From contig CALANC010000117.1 in the NCBI GenBank assembly GCA_937925895.1, positions 1 through 10,559 of the forward strand: a stretch of 10,559 nucleotides of DNA. The letters are read 5' to 3'. The translations under genes and the position numbers were made by a program. The stretch is from an uncultured Desulfobacterales bacterium (lineage in GTDB: Bacteria > Desulfobacterota > Desulfobacteria > Desulfobacterales > UBA11574). Shown in pieces: positions 1 through 6,011 of this stretch. Numbering within the stretch: position 1 is the first letter of the stretch; each line of letters opens with the position of its first letter. The notes beneath the pieces are model-generated. The model was given only the letters and a program-made list of their open reading frames with translations. It did not search any database and was not told the DNA's origin.

Positions 1-89
1 GTTCGATTTTTTTCAGTTTCTTGATTTTTAGGCGCACAATATAGAGTAATTTAATCTAATAAACTACAATATATTCTAATTCGATAAAA

Positions 90-111
90 TTATATATAAC
101 TTATATATAAC
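90..111. repeat. Tandem 11-bp AT-rich direct repeat (two copies)
   Basis: The unit TTATATATAAC occurs twice without interruption (90-100 and 101-111). Each copy contains the 10-bp palindrome TTATATATAA. The pair ends six bases before a perfect TTGACA hexamer, so it could act as an AT-rich UP element or a repressor site for the downstream small gene. The repeat itself is seen directly; the role is inferred. Confidence 0.6.
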
Positions 112-116
112 TTTGC

Positions 117-145
117 TTGACATTCAAAAATTATAAATCCATGAT
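117..145 (+). promoter_or_regulatory. Candidate sigma-70 promoter of the zinc-ribbon gene
   Basis: A perfect -35 box TTGACA (117-122) is followed after 17 bases by CATGAT (140-145), a 4/6 match to the -10 consensus. Transcription would begin near base 152, about 60 bases before the ATG at 214. The AT-rich tandem repeat lies directly upstream. The weak -10 box is the main doubt. Confidence 0.45.
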
Positions 146-213
146 GGGATCCATATTGTAGACTCTTTTATTTTTTAACCCGTAGAGAAAAAAACGGATG
201 GAGGCGGTTACCA

Positions 214-471
214 ATGATAGAAATGTTGAAAAAAATATTTAACACGAACCCTAAAAAACCTATCGTATTAAAAAGTAGGTGTTCAGACTGTAGGGACGAT
301 GTGATAATAAAAATAACATCTACGTCGGGAGGGTTTGGAATACAAGGCGGCGCTTTATTGGGATGTTCCTCTAGCACCTATTTCATTAAGTGTTATGATT
401 GTTTCAATGTCAATCCTGAGATACAAAACTTTAATAAACTAAATCATGCCAGCGTCCACTATGTTGTATAA
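214..471 (+). CDS. Small zinc-ribbon-like hypothetical protein (85 aa)
   Basis: I do not recognise the family. The protein has a short basic N-terminus, then C23-x2-C26, a Ser/Thr/Gly-rich stretch (residues 35-50), and C60-x2-C63, with a further Cys at 51. Two CxxC knuckles about 35 residues apart are the usual layout of a zinc ribbon, so binding of one structural zinc is a reasonable inference. There is no signal peptide or membrane segment, so it is probably cytoplasmic. Translation support is good: TGGAGG at 199-204 sits nine bases before the ATG, a promoter is recognisable upstream, and a rho-independent terminator starts 29 bases after the stop. Those flanking signals make it a real single-gene transcript rather than a chance frame. 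The 69-residue frame on the opposite strand lacks such support. Function unknown; nucleic-acid or protein binding are both possible. Confidence 0.72.
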   Translation: MIEMLKKIFNTNPKKPIVLKSRCSDCRDDVIIKITSTSGGFGIQGGALLGCSSSTYFIKCYDCFNVNPEIQNFNKLNHASVHYVV

Positions 472-500
472 ATAAGACTTAAGTAAAAAGGTGAGGTATG

Positions 501-530
501 AAGCCAATTTTATCATTGGCTTTTTTATTA
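501..530 (+). terminator. Rho-independent terminator of the zinc-ribbon gene
   Basis: AAGCCAAT (501-508) pairs perfectly with ATTGGCTT (515-522) around a six-base loop, followed by a T-rich run to about 530. The run is on the plus-strand 3' side only, so it serves the small plus-strand gene and not pyrB. Confidence 0.8.
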
Positions 531-532
531 TT

Positions 533-711
533 TAGTGTCCATCCAGGCTTTAAAATCGACAAAGAGTGTTTCCTATTCATAAATGAGCAATTTTTGTCCA
601 GATCAAGGCCGCACAAGGGTTTACGGTGAGGTGTACTCCCTGTAGGTCGCAGCCGAAAACCCGCGGAGAACGTAGATCCGGGCAAAAAGGGCCATTTATG
701 GATGGAAACTA
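533..711. mobile_element. MITE-like palindromic repeat element (179 bp)
   Basis: The element is bounded by TAGTGTCCATCC (533-544) and GGATGGAAACTA (700-711), which are inverted repeats matching at 11 of 12 positions; a TA at each end could be a TA target duplication as seen with IS630/Tc1-mariner-type elements. Inside, a second imperfect inverted repeat pairs 568-604 with 675-709, and GGGTTT (617-622) pairs with AAACCC (657-662), so transcripts would fold into a long branched hairpin. GC content of the core is higher than the flanks. No transposase or convincing reading frame lies within. It resembles dispersed non-coding repeats I associate with Desulfobacterales genomes, but only one copy is visible here, so multi-copy status is unproven. 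The right tip overlaps the pyrB stop codon. Confidence 0.62.
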
Positions 712-1791
712 GTTGAACTCGCTGGCGATGTTCTTATCAACCCCAAAAAGATAGGCAATTAAAGCCGTCCGAATCCACATACCGTTTCGCTCCTGTCTCC
801 AATAAACGGCACGGGGATCCTTATCAACCTCGACATCAATTTCATAGCGGCGGGGGAGAGGGTGCATAATGATGCAGTGAGATTGGATGTTGGAGAGATC
901 TTCTTTTCTAAAATGGAAATCGGGGTAGATATCCGTCACGTTTGACGGGGTTTCAGAATATTCTTTTTGAATCCGGGTCATATAGATGGCGTCTACAATG
1001 GGCATTACACTGGGAAAATCTTCGGTCTCGAAAAATTTTATGTCATGCTTTTTGAGAAAATTTTTAATATCGTCCTTCATTCTGAATACTTCCGGAGCGA
1101 TGTAGTACAAGGTTACGTCTTTATAATTTCTCATCAAATAACTTAACGACCGAACGGTTCGTCCTCTTTTCAGATCACCGACCATGGCAATATTTTTCCC
1201 GTCAAGGCCACCGATGTGTTCGAACGATCTCTCGAGGGTGTAAATGTCAAGCAAGGCTTGGGTTGGATGCTGATCTGGGCCGGAGCCTCCGTTAATGACC
1301 GAAACCGGTTGCTCTGTTTGATTCAAAACCCAGGCAGCTTTTTCGGCAAACCCTTCTTCGGGGTGTCTGATAACAATGAGGTCCACATAGGTGGAAAAGG
1401 TTCGTATGGTGTCTTCCGGTGATTCTCCCTTGACTTCGGAACTTGTTGTCGTACCTCGAATCTCTGAAGCCTTCATCCCTAAAATATGGCACGCATTAAG
1501 AAAAGAAATAAAGGTGCGTGTGGAGGGTTGGACAAAGTAAAGCATGGCGCGTTTATGAGATAAAAGGCCACTCAACTTGTTGGCACCCATTTTTGTTTTT
1601 GCCAAAAGCCGAATCTGGTTGGAAAGCTTGCACATAAAATTGAGAAACGTTCTATCAAATTGCTGGGCGAAAATAATATCAAACAACCTCTCATTCCTGG
1701 AAAAGAAATCCAATTTATCACTTACTTCTATGTTATAGAAATCATCCCATCCAGGGTAGGTTTGAATGGTCTCTTCTTTTTCGTATTTCAT
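709..1791 (-). CDS. pyrB: Aspartate carbamoyltransferase, catalytic chain (long form)
   Basis: Cytoplasmic enzyme joining carbamoyl phosphate and L-aspartate to form N-carbamoyl-L-aspartate, the committed step of de novo pyrimidine synthesis. Residues are numbered from the chosen ATG at 1791 (360 aa). Visible motifs: carbamoyl-phosphate loop STRT (90-93); mobile-loop Ser and Lys equivalents in SSEVKGE (117-123); RHP (142-144); HPTQ (175-178); GDLKRGRTVRSL (205-216); aspartate-binding TRIQ (272-275); HPLPR (310-314). All classical catalytic residues appear present. It is about 50 residues longer than E. coli PyrB, mostly at the N-terminus. Oddities: Gln replaces the Glu before STRT, Phe replaces the Arg after it, and Tyr replaces the Arg three residues after the aspartate-binding Gln. 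An in-frame GTG at 1800 exists, but GGGGTG fits as ribosome site for the ATG. No pyrI or pyrC neighbour is seen. The stop codon lies in the tip of a MITE-like repeat. Confidence 0.93.
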   Translation of the reverse strand: MKYEKEETIQTYPGWDDFYNIEVSDKLDFFSRNERLFDIIFAQQFDRTFLNFMCKLSNQIRLLAKTKMGANKLSGLLSHKRAMLYFVQPSTRTFISFLNACHILGMKASEIRGTTTSSEVKGESPEDTIRTFSTYVDLIVIRHPEEGFAEKAAWVLNQTEQPVSVINGGSGPDQHPTQALLDIYTLERSFEHIGGLDGKNIAMVGDLKRGRTVRSLSYLMRNYKDVTLYYIAPEVFRMKDDIKNFLKKHDIKFFETEDFPSVMPIVDAIYMTRIQKEYSETPSNVTDIYPDFHFRKEDLSNIQSHCIIMHPLPRRYEIDVEVDKDPRAVYWRQERNGMWIRTALIAYLFGVDKNIASEFN

Positions 1792-1840
1792 GATATTCAC
1801 CCCGAGTTTTTGCGATTAAGTGAAGCGAGCCATGAATCTT

Positions 1841-1868
1841 CATAATGCGCATCCACGTGAGCATTATG
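1841..1868. promoter_or_regulatory. Operator-like inverted repeat upstream of pyrB
   Basis: CATAATGC (1841-1848) and GCATTATG (1861-1868) are perfect inverted repeats separated by 12 bases. The site lies 50-77 bases upstream of the pyrB ATG and covers the candidate -10 box and start point. That position suits a dimeric repressor; an RNA hairpin in the leader is the alternative. There is no T-run after it, which argues against a terminator. Confidence 0.42.
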
Positions 1869-1889
1869 GACTTTTAACAAATTCATCAA
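1863..1889 (-). promoter_or_regulatory. Possible sigma-70 promoter of pyrB
   Basis: On the minus strand, TTGATG (1889-1884) and CATAAT (1868-1863, 5/6 to consensus) are separated by 15 bases. The spacing is short, so this is tentative. The -10 hexamer coincides with one arm of the inverted repeat. Confidence 0.28.
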
Positions 1890-1980
1890 TTTTGAAGAAT
1901 TAAACTCAAAGATGAGGGTTTGAAAATTGAGTTGCAAAATTATATGGAAGGATATCCTTTATGTCAAAGAAAAATAAATT

Positions 1981-1999
1981 GAGACCTTTAAAAAGGCTC
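1981..1999 (-). terminator. Weak terminator after the slp lipoprotein genes
   Basis: On the minus strand, seven bases after the stop of the downstream lipoprotein gene, GAGCCTTT pairs imperfectly with AAAGGTCTC around a very small loop, followed by the T-rich stretch AATTTATTTTTCTTT. The stem has one mismatch, so termination efficiency is uncertain. Confidence 0.4.
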
Positions 2000-2005
2000 C
2001 GGCGA

Positions 2006-2506
2006 TTAAAAGGTGGTTCCAACACCAAAACCAAAATGGAAGCGCGGGCTGGTTTTTGTTTCGTTGGGCCAAAGCTTGATTTCTATTTCTTCCAAAAGGG
2101 GATAAACATAGTCGTAATCACCAATCGGCCGAATTTCTTTCCCTTTTGAGAGACCTACCACCGTGAGAAAAGCCCCTTTTTTATAGTTTGCCGGATCGAG
2201 GAATTGATTGGATTGGACGAGGAAACGACCCTCGGATTGGATTTGATTAACAGGCCGGCCGCTGCTGTCGAGCGGCAGTTGTAGAGCCGTAAGTTCAGAG
2301 GAATCCGGCGCAACTTTGGTCTCTAAAATCTTTCCACCGAACATAACGATTTCATTGCTGAAAGCATCGGGGTTTTTTTGTAGGTCTGAAAAATTGCCTT
2401 TAAAAGTGATCTGAGAGAGCGACGCTTTTGATATTCCTGACGCGCAGCCAACAACAAGCATAAAAAGGCAAAGGCCCAATATGAACTCAATTCTTTTTAT
2501 TGCCAT
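2006..2506 (-). CDS. Slp-family outer-membrane lipoprotein (166 aa), downstream copy
   Basis: Predicted outer-membrane lipoprotein of the Slp family (E. coli Slp is induced by carbon starvation). Residues 1-20 form a type II signal peptide with a hydrophobic core (8-19) ending in lipobox VVGC; lipidation would be at Cys21, with Ala after it, consistent with outer-membrane sorting. Family features: an FSDLQKNPDAFSNEIVMFGGKILET region (39-63), EGRFLVQS (92-99), FLDP..Y (102-108), LTVVG (114-118), then a Tyr-rich YDYVYP (131-136) and the closing EIKLW (142-146). Length is close to that of typical Slp proteins (about 170-190 aa). GGAG lies seven bases before the ATG. It is 59 bp downstream of a second Slp gene on the same strand, so the two are probably co-transcribed. 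The exact physiological role of Slp proteins remains poorly defined. Confidence 0.86.
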   Translation of the reverse strand: MAIKRIEFILGLCLFMLVVGCASGISKASLSQITFKGNFSDLQKNPDAFSNEIVMFGGKILETKVAPDSSELTALQLPLDSSGRPVNQIQSEGRFLVQSNQFLDPANYKKGAFLTVVGLSKGKEIRPIGDYDYVYPLLEEIEIKLWPNETKTSPRFHFGFGVGTTF

Positions 2507-2565
2507 GTCTGGTCTCCATTAGGGAAGCACGGATACTTGAATGGCTCCGTACCCATCGTTGAAGT

Positions 2566-3120
2566 TTACCAACAGTAGTCATGATCATAACGTGACCAGT
2601 AGTACGGGCGATAGCGAAACCAGTAATATGGAAAAGGATCACACCATGAGTCATCGTAAAGGTAGCGGTTAATATGTTGGTATTCCGGCCACAAGTATAT
2701 TTCATGGCTTTCGACTTTGAGGAATGCGTGAGAATACCCGTCAACTTCCTCAAGTTCGGATCCGACTATTTTACCGGCGACGGTAATTTTAAGATCCTTT
2801 TTGTACACTTCAGGGTCTAAAAAGCCCTTTTGGGAGACGATAAATCTTCCTTCTGACTGATCTTTGGATTTGGGTTCTTCTCTAAAACCCAGCGGCGCCT
2901 GCAAGATCATCATGATTGATTCATCAGCCAGATTTTTCGTTTCCAGAATGTAGCCGCCCAAAGTAACTACGTTACCTATATATCGATCAGTTTCCTTGTC
3001 AAGTAATTTGAAACTGACGGGCCGCATGGATTCCGTTCTAACTTGTTTAGAAATGACTGAACAGGAAATAGGTAAAAAAAATATTAACATCAATGACAAC
3101 GTTTTGCTCAAAACATTCAT
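2566..3120 (-). CDS. Slp-family outer-membrane lipoprotein (184 aa) with aromatic tail
   Basis: Second, upstream Slp-family lipoprotein. The signal peptide (1-19) ends PIS before Cys20; Pro at the -3 position is unusual for a lipobox, where Leu or Val is normal, but the Cys, preceding small residue and hydrophobic core fit lipidation. Core motifs match the neighbouring copy: VTLGGYILETKN (52-63), EGRFIVSQ (90-97), FLDPEVYKK (100-108), ITVAG (112-116) and IYLWPEY (141-147). The last 40 residues (145-184) are very rich in aromatics (16 Tyr, Trp or Phe) and include two Cys, in a DPFPYYW-type tail seen in some members of the family and absent from the downstream copy. It is the first gene of the probable two-gene transcript, with a candidate promoter about 40 bases upstream. 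Its Shine-Dalgarno site is weak (GGAT). Confidence 0.84.
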   Translation of the reverse strand: MNVLSKTLSLMLIFFLPISCSVISKQVRTESMRPVSFKLLDKETDRYIGNVVTLGGYILETKNLADESIMMILQAPLGFREEPKSKDQSEGRFIVSQKGFLDPEVYKKDLKITVAGKIVGSELEEVDGYSHAFLKVESHEIYLWPEYQHINRYLYDDSWCDPFPYYWFRYRPYYWSRYDHDYCW

Positions 3121-3158
3121 AATTGTATCCAGGGTTTGCCTTTATTGTACATGCAAAC

Positions 3159-3187
3159 AATATAACAACGGTTAGGCAGGTGTGCAA
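3159..3187 (-). promoter_or_regulatory. Candidate promoter of the slp pair
   Basis: On the minus strand TTGCAC (3187-3182) and TATATT (3164-3159, 5/6 to consensus) are separated by exactly 17 bases. The site lies between the stop of the large membrane protein gene and the slp start, so the slp pair can be transcribed independently of that gene. The -35 box is poor (3/6). Confidence 0.4.
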
Positions 3188-3199
3188 TGTGGATAAATA

Positions 3200-5698
3200 T
3201 TACAGATCCGGGTCAGGCAATTTGAGCTCGGTAATTATGGCACCAATCGGTGATAAGATCGAAAAAATAAATATCCGCCAGGCACAACTGACTGCGATAT
3301 CGGTAACCGAAAACGCTCCGTTAGGGGCAATCATCGACGAAAATGCCGTATAAAAAACTCCAAGTATAACACCGCAAGCAGTTGCCCCTATAAACCGTTC
3401 ACCCAACGTCGCCCCCCCGCATCCTAAGGTTACTGCCGTCCCACATCCCAGTGGTACAAAAAGTGAGGGCCCCCAAATATCCCACAAGCCTGGAAGTGTT
3501 CCCACACTCTTAAAGTAAACAAGGTCAAATATTCCAAGAATCACCGCTCCTATGAAGGCACAGAACCCTACGTGCCAATATCTTTTTTCCATCGATCTCC
3601 TGAGGTGAACACGCTTTCGGATGCGGCGTCGTATGGTCAATGGCCAGTTGAAGAATAAACGAAACACCCAGTGCTCAAGCAACGCGCCGCTTTCACCAAA
3701 GACGGGTATGATATGCACGGATTCATTTGCCCAATGCCCGGCCATGAATCTGGCCAGCACAGGATATCGGTATGTCATCTGAATTGGGAAAGCCAAATAG
3801 CCTATATATTTGAAAAACCCTAAAAAAACAGCGATATTGTAATCCTTGAAATTCCGTTCTTTGGCAACCAGATACACCACATAAAATCCCCTGACCAAAG
3901 AACCGGGCGACACCGGTACGACTTGGAAAAGTGCTATGATACCCAGTCCAATCCCCCATGCCTGAGCTCTGGGCATCTCTGGATGCATGGCAACATAAAT
4001 AATTGCTACGAGCACGGAAACCACCTGGGTCACCGGCAATGTGCAAAGATGCACCGCCAGACTTTTTAAATATTTCTGAATATAAGGTTCTTCAATTTGT
4101 GAAAGGATGGTCTGGGTATCTTCATGGCTCAATAAATGCTTTTTCTGACCCTCAGTAATCATCTCACGAAGCCATTGCTCCCGCAGCTCGGCATTAAAAT
4201 ATAACCGAATTGGTCTGACAAAAATATAAGCCAACCACGCCTTTGCATATTTCCAATCTGTCAGTATTTTGTGCAGGCCAACAGGGAGCAACGATAATAC
4301 CGAATGATACAAAAAACGCCAACCAGAACCTGATATCCTTAAGGCAGCAGTATCGTCTACCCTCCCTGCTCTGTGCCAGAGAATAACTTTTTCCGCCATC
4401 TTCCCCTGAAGCGCCCGTCTAAAATAATTCCAGCTGGTGAATATGGTTACATAATGTTTCCTATAATCCTTCCTACCCATCAGTCGCCTGGCGGTTGTGC
4501 CGAAAAATGGAATCAGTCCAAAAAGGAAAAACAGCATGGTCAGTATCTTACTGCGAACAATTTTGTTCGCATGCTCATCATCTAAAATATTTCGTAATTT
4601 CCACCCTTTCAATGAGCTGTTTAATATCGTCGACCACAAACGGCGGCTATATAGCAACCGGATGTGGTTGTGGGTAATATCAGGGACCGAGTCTCTATAG
4701 ACCGATTCAGATGCTTTCAGTTCATCCAGTAACACCATCATATCTTTAAAATCATCACTATGATCATTGACGAATCTCTCGAGCTTGTTAATGCTTCCTC
4801 TATCGAATTGTACTAGACTTCCCCGTCCAAAGCCTTTGAATATAAGTTTGAAATCCCCGGGGCTCATCGGCAAAAAGAACAAAAGCGCGAGGCCTGCCCG
4901 GAAATCAACCGCCACCAGTCCGCTTGACGGGTCACCCTCTGAATTCTTCCGTTTTAGACAATTTGGCTGACTTTTGGCTGTCGACCATTCATATTGTCTG
5001 GCAAATTCATATCCTCCCATGTCATGCAGCAGCTTGACAAATTCATGCATAAATTCATATTTAGCTCTGTATTCCGGTGAGCCGAGTTGTGGTGTTTCGA
5101 CCTTTTTTCCTTTTCGCCATTGTTTCAGCAAATCGAGTCTGTCATCAACCTCCAACTGCCATGTACGTCCATCAATCCACTCACTAAACTCACCACAACT
5201 GCCCAGGGTGTAATCTTCAAAAGTAGCATGAATATCTACCACCGCTCTTTCTTGACCAAAGCGAATTTTTGCGCCGCGACGGAAAAATTTTTGCCATAGC
5301 GCCCCGGTTTTTGCCGCCACCGGATTTACCTGCAGCTGAAATGGCCCTTGGAAGCCGAGCCAATAAATAAAATTACGAAACACACGGGAAAAGCCTGAAG
5401 GAGGAATTAGTATCTTCATGGCGTAAGTTCCCCCAACTTCAAGGTCTCCTATCTTCCCCTCGTCGGAATCAATCTCGACAATTTTGACACGATACACCTG
5501 ACCGGCGAATCCGCCACCAACAAATTTTTCAACGACTGCATGAACTCTTCCTTTATTTGTTCCTGCAATTTCTTTAACTTCATAAACAAGCTCCTGGCCT
5601 ATATCATAACATTCTATTCTCATCGGGCGGTATAATCGAGCGCGCCGGAATTTCTCTTTAAGCTTCAGAGCAACTTCGCTAGAGTGTGCTTTCCTCAT
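3200..5698 (-). CDS. Protein-kinase-like domain fused to polytopic membrane domain (832 aa)
   Basis: I do not recognise a named family. Numbering is from the ATG at 5698. The N-terminal part resembles a divergent kinase fold: a Gly-rich loop VGGGFAGQVY (60-69), a YAMKIL strand with Lys95, LLHDMG (223-228), KSQPN (242-246) resembling the catalytic-loop Asn, and VAVDFRAG (262-269) in place of DFG. No Asp stands where HRD-type kinases have one, so activity is uncertain. From about 385 onward there are roughly nine hydrophobic segments (about 387-400, 549-573, 580-596, 600-613, 623-642, 708-729, 743-765, 770-790, 799-823), with an Arg-rich loop (689-706) and a Gly/Cys-rich part (746-776). There is no signal peptide; the kinase-like part should be cytoplasmic. 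The chosen ATG has GGAG six bases upstream; a TTG at 5710 would start before that site. It stands alone, divergent from the phosphomutase gene. Function unknown. Confidence 0.82.
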   Translation of the reverse strand: MRKAHSSEVALKLKEKFRRARLYRPMRIECYDIGQELVYEVKEIAGTNKGRVHAVVEKFVGGGFAGQVYRVKIVEIDSDEGKIGDLEVGGTYAMKILIPPSGFSRVFRNFIYWLGFQGPFQLQVNPVAAKTGALWQKFFRRGAKIRFGQERAVVDIHATFEDYTLGSCGEFSEWIDGRTWQLEVDDRLDLLKQWRKGKKVETPQLGSPEYRAKYEFMHEFVKLLHDMGGYEFARQYEWSTAKSQPNCLKRKNSEGDPSSGLVAVDFRAGLALLFFLPMSPGDFKLIFKGFGRGSLVQFDRGSINKLERFVNDHSDDFKDMMVLLDELKASESVYRDSVPDITHNHIRLLYSRRLWSTILNSSLKGWKLRNILDDEHANKIVRSKILTMLFFLFGLIPFFGTTARRLMGRKDYRKHYVTIFTSWNYFRRALQGKMAEKVILWHRAGRVDDTAALRISGSGWRFLYHSVLSLLPVGLHKILTDWKYAKAWLAYIFVRPIRLYFNAELREQWLREMITEGQKKHLLSHEDTQTILSQIEEPYIQKYLKSLAVHLCTLPVTQVVSVLVAIIYVAMHPEMPRAQAWGIGLGIIALFQVVPVSPGSLVRGFYVVYLVAKERNFKDYNIAVFLGFFKYIGYLAFPIQMTYRYPVLARFMAGHWANESVHIIPVFGESGALLEHWVFRLFFNWPLTIRRRIRKRVHLRRSMEKRYWHVGFCAFIGAVILGIFDLVYFKSVGTLPGLWDIWGPSLFVPLGCGTAVTLGCGGATLGERFIGATACGVILGVFYTAFSSMIAPNGAFSVTDIAVSCAWRIFIFSILSPIGAIITELKLPDPDL

Positions 5699-5711
5699 TC
5701 CTGTCTCCAAA

Positions 5712-5729
5712 ATGATGGTAAAACATCAT
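5712..5729. repeat. Short inverted repeat in the leader of the membrane kinase-like gene
   Basis: ATGATG (5712-5717) and CATCAT (5724-5729) are perfect inverted repeats with a six-base loop, just upstream of the GGAG ribosome site of the minus-strand gene. A small leader hairpin could affect translation; chance is also plausible at this length. Confidence 0.3.
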
Positions 5730-5812
5730 AGGCCGCCAAACAGCCTTGGATCGAATATTTCATAACTTGAGCTTTAATCCATCCGCCTAAGTCGAACTGC
5801 TGCGTACTTTAG

Positions 5813-5890
5813 TAACTGACTGAATTGATAAGAATTAACTTGTCAGTTATGAGTCAAGAGAGTATAGAGGTATGAGGCTTATGTGTCAAG
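5813..5890. promoter_or_regulatory. Repeat-bearing divergent intergenic region
   Basis: The 313 bases between the two divergent starts (5699-6011) hold no gene I can support. Two structures stand out. TAACTGAC (5813-5820) and GTCAGTTA (5842-5849) are perfect 8-bp inverted repeats. TTATGAGTCAAG (5847-5858) recurs as TTATGTGTCAAG (5879-5890), 11 of 12 identical with a 32-bp period, close to three helical turns. Such spacing is typical of paired activator sites; the role is inferred only from arrangement. Confidence 0.35.
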
Positions 5891-5908
5891 CAAGTTAGGA
5901 AGGGCTTC

Positions 5909-5937
5909 TTGATAGAATAAATGTTAAGGTTTATTAA
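5909..5937 (+). promoter_or_regulatory. Candidate sigma-70 promoter of the phosphomutase gene
   Basis: TTGATA (5909-5914, 5/6 to the -35 consensus) is followed after 17 bases by TATTAA (5932-5937, 4/6). It lies about 75 bases before the GTG start and just downstream of the direct repeats, consistent with their being activator sites. Confidence 0.4.
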
Positions 5938-6011
5938 TAAATTAAATTGAAGTATAAGCGATTATATTGTCGTGGTATTATTCTCCCGGTTCTGAAAGAA
6001 AGGAGGCTCCC

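Noticed and set aside
168-377. Minus-strand 69-residue frame opposite the zinc-ribbon gene
   Set aside because: It lacks promoter, ribosome site and terminator on its strand, while the plus-strand gene has all three.
479-685. Minus-strand 68-residue frame inside the repeat element
   Set aside because: It runs through inverted repeats and the terminator, has no ribosome site and no protein-like composition.
1961-2149. Plus-strand 62-residue frame with a basic N-terminus and a good GGAAGGA site eight bases before its ATG
   Set aside because: Most of it is antisense to the 3' end of the Slp gene, the SD-like bases belong to the palindrome AAGGATATCCTT (1948-1959), and the sequence resembles no protein family. 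A transcript is possible but a gene is not supported.
3200-5698. Assignment of the large membrane protein to the UbiB/ABC1 family
   Set aside because: Its Gly-rich loop and DFR triad are suggestive, but the KxGQ motif, Ala-rich loop and catalytic ADxHxGN pattern of UbiB are not present.
5699-5710. TTG start adding four residues to the kinase-like membrane protein
   Set aside because: The GGAG ribosome site lies inside this extension and is correctly spaced for the ATG at 5698.
5967-6011. Upstream ATG extending the phosphomutase by 15 residues
   Set aside because: It has no ribosome site, the added residues are unlike the family, and a textbook AGGAGG precedes the GTG at 6012.
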